Assembly: GCA_037074705.1 (NCBI GenBank)
Contig: JAYJMR010000067.1
Location: 78,094-142,093, forward strand
Source: Zhengitettix transpicula
Lineage: Eukaryota; Arthropoda; Insecta; Orthoptera; Tetrigidae
Length of the DNA: 64,000 nucleotides
Direction: 5' to 3'
Part shown: positions 55,001 to 64,000 of the stretch, piece by piece
Layout of the letters: each line of letters opens with the position of its first letter
How positions within the stretch are numbered: position 1 is the stretch's first letter
Notes under the pieces: generated by a model
Seen by the model: the letters and a program-made list of their open reading frames with translations, nothing else
Databases searched by the model: none
What the model was told of the DNA's origin: nothing
Made by a program: the position numbers and the translations under genes

Positions 55001-55199
55001 TAATTAATATTAATGGATGAAGATTTTAGAAGTGCTGGTTTGAGTAATTTTTATAAAGAACGAATCATTTATTATGAAATAAGACTTTGTTATTTGAAGA
55101 TTCTTGGTTGGTGAAATTCCAAACTTGTCGTCGAAACGTCGAAATATTACGATATATTAATTAATATTAATGGATTAAGATTTTAGAAGTGCAGGTTTG

Positions 55200-56280
55200 A
55201 GTAATTTTTATAAAGAACGAGTCATTTATTATGAAATAAGACTTTGTTATTTGAAGATTCTTGGTTGGTGAAATTCCAAACATGTCGTCGAAACGTCGAA
55301 ATATTACGATATATTAATTAATATTAATGGATTAAGATTTTAGAAGTGCAGGTTTGAGTAATTTTTATAAAGAACGAGTCATTTATTATGAAATAAGACT
55401 TTGTTATTTGAAGATTCTTGGTTGGTGAAATTCCAAACTTGTCGTCGAAACGTCGAAATATTACGATATATTAATTAATATTAATGGATTAAGATTTTAG
55501 AAGTGCAGGTTTGAGTAATTTTTATAAAGAACGAGTCATTTATTATGAAATAAGACTTTGTTATTTGAAGATTCTTGGTTGGTGAAATTCCAAACTTGTC
55601 GTCGAAACGTCGAAATATTACGATATATTAATTAATATTAATGGATTAAGATTTTAGAAGTGCTGATTTGAGTAATTTTTATAAAGAACGAGTCATTTAT
55701 TATGAAATAAGACTTTGTTATTTGAAGATTCTTGGTTGGTGAAATTCCAAACTTGTCGTCGAAACGTCGAAATATTACGATATATTAATTAATATTAATG
55801 GATTAAGATTTTAAAAGTGCAGGTTTGAGTAATTTTTATAAAGAACGAGTCATTTATTATGAAATAAGACTTTGTTATTTGAAGATTCTTGGTTGGTGAA
55901 ATTCCAAACTTGTCGTCGAAACGTCGAAATATTACGATATATTAATTAATATTAATGGATTAAGATTTTAGAAGTGCTGATTTGAGTAATTTTTATAAAG
56001 AACGAGTCATTTATTATGAAATAAGACTTTGTTATTTGAAGATTCTTGGTTGGTGAAATTCCAAACTTGTCGTCGAAACGTCGAAATATTACGATATATT
56101 AATTAATATTAATGGATTAAGATTTTAAAAGTGCAGGTTTGAGTAATTTTTATAAAGAACGAGTCATTTATTATGAAATAAGACTTTGTTATTTGAAGAT
56201 TCTTGGTTGGTGAAATTCCAAACTTGTCGTCGAAACGTCGAAATATTACGATATATTAATTAATATTAATGGATTAAGAT
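55200..56280 (+). repeat. CATGTCG / TGCTGA / TTTTAAAAG block with a duplicated dimer
   Basis: A CATGTCG copy (55278) is followed by consensus copies, then by an alternation of a TGCTGATTTGAG monomer (55661, 55975) and a TTTTAAAAGTGCAGG monomer (55812, 56125). The two dimers are 314 bp apart, exactly two monomers. The same series recurs at about 60138-60970 (offset 4860) and 63433-64000 (a further 3294). Confidence 0.8.
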
Positions 56281-57049
56281 TTTAGAAGTGCTGGTTTGAG
56301 TAATTTTTATAAAGAACGAGTCATTTATTATGAAATAAGACTTTGTTATTTGAAGATTCTTGGTTGGTGAAATTCCAAACTTGTCGTCGAAAATCGAAAT
56401 ATTACCATATATTAATTAATATTAATGGATTAAGAATTTAGAAGTGTAGGTTTGAGTAATTTTTATAAAGAACGAGTCATTTATTATGAAATAAGACTTT
56501 GTTATTTGAAGATTCTTGGTTGGTGAAATTCCAAACTTGTCGTCGAAACGTCGAAATATTACGATATATTAATTAATATTAATGGATTAAGATTTTAGAA
56601 GTGCAGGTTTGAGTAATTTTTATAAAGAACGAGTCATTTATTATGAAATAAGACTTTGTTATTTGAAGATTCTTGGTTGGTGAAATTCCAAACTTGTCGT
56701 CGAAACGTCGAAATATTACGATATATTAATTAATATTAATGGATTAAGATTTTAGAAGTGCAGGTTTGAGTAATTTTTATAAAGAACGAGTCATTTATTA
56801 TGAAATAAGACTTTGTTATTTGAAGATTCTTGGTTGGTGAAATTCCAAACTTGTCGTCGAAACGTCGAAATATTACGATATATTAATTAATATTAATGGA
56901 TTAAGATTTTAGAAGTGCAGGTTTGAGTAATTTTTATAAAGAACGAGTCATTTATTATGAAATAAGACTTTGTTATTTGAAGATTCTTGGTTGGTGAAAT
57001 TCCAAACTTGTCGTCGAAACGTCGAAATATTACGATATATTAATTAATA

Positions 57050-58500
57050 TTAATGGATTAAGATTTTAGAAGTGCAGGTTTGAGTAATTTTTATAAAGAA
57101 CGAGTCATTTATTATGAAATAAGACTTTGTTATTTGAAGATTCTTGGTTGGTGAAATTCCAAACTTGTCGTCGAAACGTCGAAATATTACGATATATTAA
57201 TTAATATTAATGGATTAAGATTTTAAAAGTGCAGGTTTGAGTAATTTTTATAAAGAACGAGTCATTTATTATGAAATAAGACTTTGTTATTTGAAGATTC
57301 TTGGTTGGTGAAATTCCAAACTTGTCGTCGAAACGTCGAAATATTACGATATATTAATTAATATTAATGGATTAAGATTTTAGAAGTGCTGATTTGAGTA
57401 ATTTTTATAAAGAACGAGTCATTTATTATGAAATAAGACTTTGTTATTTGAAGATTCTTGGTTGGTGAAATTCCAAACTTGTCGTCGAAACGTCGAACTA
57501 TTACGATATATTAATTAATATTAATGGATTAAGATTTTAAAAGTGCAGGTTTGAGTAATTTTTATAAAGAACGAGTCATTTATTATGAAATAAGACTTTG
57601 TTATTTGAAGATTCTTGGTTGGTGAAATTCCAAACTTGTCGTCGAAACGTCGAAATATTACGATATATTAATTAATATTAATGGATTAAGATTTTAGAAG
57701 TGCTGGTTTGAGTAATTTTTATAAAGAACGAGTCATTTATTATGAAATAAGACTTTGTTATTTGAAGATTCTTGGTTGGTAAAATTCCAAACTTGTCGTC
57801 GAAAATCGAAATATTACCATATATTAATTAATATTAATGGATTAAGAATTTAGAAGTGTAGGTTTAAGTAATTTTTATAAAGAACGAGTCATTTATTATG
57901 AAATAAGACTTTGTTATTTGAAGATTAATGGTTGGTGAAATTCCAAACTTGTCGTCGAAACGTCGAAATATTACGATATATTAATTAATATTAATGGATT
58001 AAGATTTTAGAAGTGCTGGTTTGAGTAATTTTTATAAAGAACGAGTCATTTATTATGAAATAAGACTTTGTTATTTGAAGATTCTTGGTTGGTGAAATTC
58101 CAAACATGTCGTCGAAACGTCGAAATATTACGATATATTAATTAATATTATTGGATTAAGATTTTAGAAGTGCTGGTTTGAGTAATTTTTATAAAGAACG
58201 AGTCATTTATTATGAAATAAGACTTTGTTATTTGAAGATTCTTGGTTGGTGAAATTCCAAACTTGTCGTCGAAACGTCGAAATATTACGATATATTAATT
58301 AATATTAATGGATTAAGATTTTAGAAGTGCAGGTTTGAGTAATTTTTATAAAGAACGAGTCATTTATTATGAAATAAGACTTTGTTATTTGAAGATTCTT
58401 GGTTGGTGAAATTCCAAACTTGTCGTCGAAACGTCGAAATATTACGATATATTAATTAATATTAATGGATTAAGATTTTAGAAGTGCAGGTTTGAGTAAT
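57050..58500 (+). repeat. 26-monomer-offset duplication, left copy (partner about 61125-62575)
   Basis: The series TTTTAAAAG, TGCTGA, GAACTATTACG (57495/61570), TTTTAAAAG, CTGG, GAAAATCG (57801/61876), CTGG, CAAACATG with TATTATTGG (58101/62176 and 58146/62221) repeats at a constant 4075 bp. Private differences are few (GATTAATGG near 57926 and GGTAAAATT near 57779 only on the left). Confidence 0.83.
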
Positions 58501-59749
58501 TTTTATAAAGAACGAGTCATTTATTATGAAATAAGACTTTGTTATTTGAAGATTCTTGGTTGGTGAAATTCCAAACTTGTCGTCGAAACGTCGAAATATT
58601 ACGATATATTAATTAATATTAATGGATTAAGATTTTAGACGTGCTGATTTGAGTAATTTTTATAAAGAACGAGTCATTTATTATGAAATAAGACTTTGTT
58701 ATTTGAAGATTCTTGGTTGGTGAAATTCCAAACTTGTCGTCGAAACGTCGAAATATTACGATATATTAATTAATATTAATGGATTAAGATTTTAAAAGTG
58801 CAGGTTTGAGTAATTTTATAAAGAACGAGTCATTTATTATGAAATAAGACTTTGTTATTTGAAGATTCTTGGTTGGTGAAATTCCAAACTTGTCGTCGAA
58901 AATCGAAATATTACCATATATTAATTAATATTAATGGATTAAGAATTTAGAAGTGTAGGTTTAAGTAATTTTTATAAAGAACGAGTCATTTATTATGAAA
59001 TAAGACTTTGTTATTTGAAGATTCTTGGTTGGTGAAATTCCAAACTTGTCGTCGAAACGTCGAAATATTACGATATATTAATTAATATTAATGGATTAAG
59101 ATTTTAAAAGTGCAGGTTTGAGTAATTTTTATAAAGAACGAGTCATTTATTATGAAATAAGACTTTGTTATTTGAAGATTCTTGGTTGGTGAAATTCCAA
59201 ACTTGTCGTCGAAACGTCGAAATATTACGATATATTAATTAATATTAATGGATTAAGATTTTAGAAGTGCTGGTTTGAGTAATTTTTATAAAGAACGAGT
59301 CATTTATTATGAAATAAGACTTTGTTATTTGAAGATTCTTGGTTGGTGAAATTCCAAACTTGTCGTCGAAAATCGAAATATTACCATATATTAATTAATA
59401 TTAATGGATTAAGAATTTAGAAGTGTAGGTTTAAGTAATTTTTATAAAGAACGAGTCATTTATTATGAAATAAGACTTTGTTATTTGAAGATTCTTGGTT
59501 GGTGAAATTCCAAACTTGTCGTCGAAACGTCGAAATATTACGATATATTAATTAATATTAATGGATTAAGATTTTAGAAGTGCTGGTTTGAGTAATTTTT
59601 ATAAAGAACGAGTCATTTATTATGAAATAAGACTTTGTTATTTGAAGATTCTTGGTTGGTGAAATTCCAAACTTGTCGTCGAAAATCGAAATATTATTAT
59701 ATATTAATTAATATTAATGGATTAAGATTTTAGAAGTGCTGGTTTGAGT

Positions 59750-60720
59750 AATTTTTATAAAGAACGAGTCATTTATTATGAAATAAGACTTTGTTATTTG
59801 AAGATTCTTGGTTGGTGAAATTCCAAACTTGTCGTCGAAACGTCGAAATATTACGATATATTAATTAATATTAATGGATTAAGATTTTAGAAGTGCAGGT
59901 TTGAGTAATTTTTATAAAGAACGAGTAATTTATTATGAAATAAGACTTTGTTATTTGAAGATTCTTGGTTGGTGAAATTCCAAACTTGTCGTCGAAACGT
60001 CGAAATATTGGGATATATTAATTAATATTATGGATTAAGATTTTAGAAGTGCAGGTTTGAGTAATTTTTATAAAGAACGAGTCATTTATTATGAAATAAG
60101 ACTTTGTTATTTGAAGATTCTTGGTTGGTGAAATTCCAAACATGTCGTCGAAACGTCGAAATATTACGATATATTAATTAATATTAATGGATTAAGATTT
60201 TAGAAGTGCAGGTTTGAGTAATTTTTATAAAGAACGAGTCATTTATTATGAAATAAGACTTTGTTATTTGAAGATTCTTGGTTGGTGAAATTCCAAACTT
60301 GTCGTCGAAACGTCGAAATATTACGATATATTAATTAATATTAATGGATTAAGATTTTAGAAGTGCAGGTTTGAGTAATTTTTATAAAGAACGAGTCATT
60401 TATTATGAAATAAGACTTTGTTATTTGAAGATTCTTGGTTGGTGAAATTCCAAACTTGTCGTCGAAACGTCGAAATATTACGATATATTAATTAATATTA
60501 ATGGATTAAGATTTTAGAAGTGCTGATTTGAGTAATTTTTATAAAGAACGAGTCATTTATTATGAAATAAGACTTTGTTATTTGAAGATTCTTGGTTGGT
60601 GAAATTCCAAACTTGTCGTCGAAACGTCGAAATATTACGATATATTAATTAATATTAATGGATTAAGATTTTAAAAGTGCAGGTTTGAGTAATTTTTATA
60701 AAGAACGAGTCATTTATTAT
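59750..60720 (+). repeat. 21-monomer-offset duplication, left copy (partner about 63045-64000, cut by window end)
   Basis: ACGAGTAATT at 59921/63215, ATTGGG with the shortened AATATTATGG at 60007/63301, CATGTCG at about 60140/63434, and TGCTGA at 60521/63815 repeat at 3294 bp. The right copy continues to the last base of the window, so its extent is unknown. Confidence 0.83.
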
Positions 60721-63700
60721 GAAATAAGACTTTGTTATTTGAAGATTCTTGGTTGGTGAAATTCCAAACTTGTCGTCGAAACGTCGAAATATTACGATAT
60801 ATTAATTAATATTAATGGATTAAGATTTTAGAAGTGCTGATTTGAGTAATTTTTATAAAGAACGAGTCATTTATTATGAAATAAGACTTTGTTATTTGAA
60901 GATTCTTGGTTGGTGAAATTCCAAACTTGTCGTCGAAACGTCGAAATATTACGATATATTAATTAATATTAATGGATTAAGATTTTAGAAGTGCAGGTTT
61001 GAGTAATTTTTATAAAGAACGAGTCATTTATTATGAAATAAGACTTTGTTATTTGAAGATTCTTGGTTGGTGAAATTCCAAACTTGTCGTCGAAACGTCG
61101 AAATATTACGATATATTAATTAATATTAATGGATTAAGATTTTAGAAGTGCAGGTTTGATTATTTTTATAAAGAACGAGTCATTTATTATGAAATAAGAC
61201 TTTGTTATTTGAAGATTCTTGGTTGGTGAAATTCCAAACTTGTCGTCGAAACGTCGAAATATTACGATATATTAATTAATATTAATGGATTAAGATTTTA
61301 AAAGTGCAGGTTTGAGTAATTTTTATAAAGAACGAGTCATTTATTATGAAATAAGACTTTGTTATTTGAAGATTCTTGGTTGGTGAAATTCCAAACTTGT
61401 CGTCGAAACGTCGAAATATTACGATATATTAATTAATATTAATGGATTAAGATTTTAGAAGTGCTGATTTGAGTAATTTTTATAAAGAACGAGTCATTTA
61501 TTATGAAATAAGACTTTGTTATTTGAAGATTCTTGGTTGGTGAAATTCCAAACTTGTCGTCGAAACGTCGAACTATTACGATATATTAATTAATATTAAT
61601 GGATTAAGATTTTAAAAGTGCAGGTTTGAGTAATTTTTATAAAGAACGAGTCATTTATTATGAAATAAGACTTTGTTATTTGAAGATTCTTGGTTGGTGA
61701 AATTCCAAACTTGTCGTCGAAACGTCGAAATATTACGATATATTAATTAATATTAATGGATTAAGATTTTAGAAGTGCTGGTTTGAGTAATTTTTATAAA
61801 GAACGAGTCATTTATTATGAAATAAGACTTTGTTATTTGAAGATTCTTGGTTGGTGAAATTCCAAACTTGTCGTCGAAAATCGAAATATTACCATATATT
61901 AATTAATATTAATGGATTAAGAATTTAGAAGTGTAGGTTTAAGTAATTTTTATAAAGAACGAGTCATTTATTATGAAATAAGACTTTGTTATTTGAAGAT
62001 TCTTGGTTGGTGAAATTCCAAACTTGTCGTCGAAACGTCGAAATATTACGATATATTAATTAATATTAATGGATTAAGATTTTAGAAGTGCTGGTTTGAG
62101 TAATTTTTATAAAGAACGAGTCATTTATTATGAAATAAGACTTTGTTATTTGAAGATTCTTGGTTGGTGAAATTCCAAACATGTCGTCGAAACGTCGAAA
62201 TATTACGATATATTAATTAATATTATTGGATTAAGATTTTAGAAGTGCTGGTTTGAGTAATTTTTATAAAGAACGAGTCATTTATTATGAAATAAGACTT
62301 TGTTATTTGAAGATTCTTGGTTGGTGAAATTCCAAACTTGTCGTCGAAACGTCGAAATATTACGATATATTAATTAATATTAATGGATTAAGATTTTAGA
62401 AGTGCAGGTTTGAGTAATTTTTATAAAGAACGAGTCATTTATTATGAAATAAGACTTTGTTATTTGAAGATTCTTGGTTGGTGAAATTCCAAACTTGTCG
62501 TCGAAACGTCGAAATATTACGATATATTAATTAATATTAATGGATTAAGATTTTAGAAGTGCTGGTTTGAGTAATTTTTATAAAGAACGAGTCATTTATT
62601 ATGAAATAAGACTTTGTTATTTGAAGATTCTTGGTTGGTGAAATTCCAAACTTGTCGTCGAAACGTCGAAATATTACGATATATTAATTAATATTAATGG
62701 ATTAAGATTTTAGAAGTGCAGGTTTGAGTAATTTTTATAAAGAACGAGTCATTTATTATGAAATAAGACTTTGTTATTTGAAGATTCTTGGTTGGTGAAA
62801 TTCCAAACTTGTCGTCGAAACGTCGAAATATTACGATATATTAATTAATATTAATGGATTAAGATTTTAGAAGTGCTGGTTTGAGTAATTTTTATAAAGA
62901 ACGAGTCATTTATTATGAAATAAGACTTTGTTATTTGAAGATTCTTGGTTGGTGAAATTCCAAACTTGTCGTCGAAACGTCGAAATATTACGATATATTA
63001 ATTAATATTAATGGATTAAGATTTTAGAAGTGCTGGTTTGAGTAATTTTTATAAAGAACGAGTCATTTATTATGAAATAAGACTTTGTTATTTGAAGATT
63101 CTTGGTTGGTGAAATTCCAAACTTGTCGTCGAAACGTCGAAATATTACGATATATTAATTAATATTAATGGATTAAGATTTTAGAAGTGCAGGTTTGAGT
63201 AATTTTTATAAAGAACGAGTAATTTATTATGAAATAAGACTTTGTTATTTGAAGATTCTTGGTTGGTGAAATTCCAAACTTGTCGTCGAAACGTCGAAAT
63301 ATTGGGATATATTAATTAATATTATGGATTAAGATTTTAGAAGTGCAGGTTTGAGTAATTTTTATAAAGAACGAGTCATTTATTATGAAATAAGACTTTG
63401 TTATTTGAAGATTCTTGGTTGGTGAAATTCCAAACATGTCGTCGAAACGTCGAAATATTACGATATATTAATTAATATTAATGGATTAAGATTTTAGAAG
63501 TGCAGGTTTGAGTAATTTTTATAAAGAACGAGTCATTTATTATGAAATAAGACTTTGTTATTTGAAGATTCTTGGTTGGTGAAATTCCAAACTTGTCGTC
63601 GAAACGTCGAAATATTACGATATATTAATTAATATTAATGGATTAAGATTTTAGAAGTGCAGGTTTGAGTAATTTTTATAAAGAACGAGTCATTTATTAT

Positions 63701-64000
63701 GAAATAAGACTTTGTTATTTGAAGATTCTTGGTTGGTGAAATTCCAAACTTGTCGTCGAAACGTCGAAATATTACGATATATTAATTAATATTAATGGAT
63801 TAAGATTTTAGAAGTGCTGATTTGAGTAATTTTTATAAAGAACGAGTCATTTATTATGAAATAAGACTTTGTTATTTGAAGATTCTTGGTTGGTGAAATT
63901 CCAAACTTGTCGTCGAAACGTCGAAATATTACGATATATTAATTAATATTAATGGATTAAGATTTTAAAAGTGCAGGTTTGAGTAATTTTTATAAAGAAC

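Larger units (their letters stand above)
56350..61960 (+). repeat. 156-bp monomer subfamily with reduced CpG (six copies)
   Basis: Copies with GTCGAAAATCGAAAT in place of GTCGAAACGTCGAAAT begin their GAAAATCG at 56389, 57801, 58898, 59368, 59681 and 61876. The change removes one base and one CpG of the cluster. Five of the six also have ATTACCATA (a second CpG lost), AAGAATTTAG, GTGTAGG, and four of these have TTTAAGTAA. The copy at 59681 has ATTATTATATA and otherwise consensus sequence, so it looks like a recombinant. The subfamily is confined to the last 8 kb and is surely young. Confidence 0.82.
1..64000 (+). repeat. 157-bp AT-rich satellite array, about 407 tandem copies
   Basis: The window is one continuous head-to-tail array. 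Taking TGTTATTTGAAG as the arbitrary start of the unit, successive starts fall at 159, 317, 474, 631, 788 and 945. The unit is 157 bp once two single-base insertions in the first two copies are allowed for. The same phase continues to the last base, where the array is cut by the window edge, so its true ends are unknown. All copies face the same way and no other sequence interrupts them. Most copies differ from the consensus at only a few positions. A unit slightly longer than a nucleosome core, in a long homogenised array, is usual for centromeric or pericentromeric satellites in eukaryotes. That role is inference here. I do not recognise the family or the species. Confidence 0.98.

Noticed and set aside
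1..64000. Protein-coding genes on either strand
   Set aside because: The consensus has stops at least every 93 nt on the + strand and about 150 nt on the - strand. The 157-bp step shifts the frame each unit, and the few ATG starts lead only to very short frames.
1..64000. CRISPR array
   Set aside because: The repetition is regular but there are no unique spacers: the whole 157-bp unit repeats, which is a satellite and not repeat-spacer structure.
1..64000. Ribosomal DNA spacer, telomere or transposon internal repeats
   Set aside because: There is no rRNA gene, no short telomere motif, and no terminal repeats or target-site duplications anywhere. Nothing but the 157-bp unit is present.
1..64000. 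Inverted or rearranged satellite segments
   Set aside because: I looked for the reverse complement of TTGGTTGGTGAAATTCC and of GAACGAGTCATT on the + strand and saw none. All copies face the same way.

Overview
The whole 64 kb window is a single head-to-tail array of an AT-rich satellite DNA. The basic unit is 157 bp (an exact consensus-type copy lies at 788-944), about 27% G+C by hand count. About 407 copies run without interruption and in one orientation from the first base to the last. I found no protein-coding gene, RNA gene, transposon, CRISPR array or unique-sequence island. Stops fall so often that, counted on the consensus, an open stretch cannot exceed about 93 nt on the + strand or about 150 nt on the - strand.

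Such an array, with a near-nucleosome-length monomer and layered higher-order duplications, is typical of a eukaryotic centromere, pericentromere or other constitutive heterochromatin, for example in plants or insects. The sequence alone does not name the species, and I do not recognise this family. A centromere role is inference.

Layout. (1) 1-2640: nearly uniform monomers. (2) 2641-3850: the same monomers with about 20 small indels in about eight copies. (3) 3851-10250: mostly uniform copies with small islands of variants. (4) 10251-14200: mixed variants. (5) about 14200-43560: a strongly structured domain. Marked monomers recur at whole-monomer intervals (19, 19, 18, 18, 13, 33, 9, 20 and 36 units), and blocks of 8, 9, 10, 11, 17, 36 and about 54 monomers are duplicated, some nested in others. 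(6) about 43055-46250: a displaced copy of 37400-40600. (7) about 46300-55000: mixed to uniform, with a duplicated trimer at 52.7-53.7 kb. (8) about 55000-64000: a uniform block with its own markers (TGCTGA, TTTTAAAAG and a 156-bp variant that has lost CpGs), duplicated at offsets of 4860, 4075 and 3294 bp and running off the end of the window.

Within the monomer, two features stand out: a cluster of four CpGs made of direct GTCGAAA repeats, followed about 13 bp later by two overlapping perfect AT palindromes. One CpG just before the palindromes has decayed repeatedly to TG or CA, while the cluster is well kept. The array reads as a record of repeated unequal exchange and local amplification. 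Variant positions were read by eye; percentages of identity were not computed.
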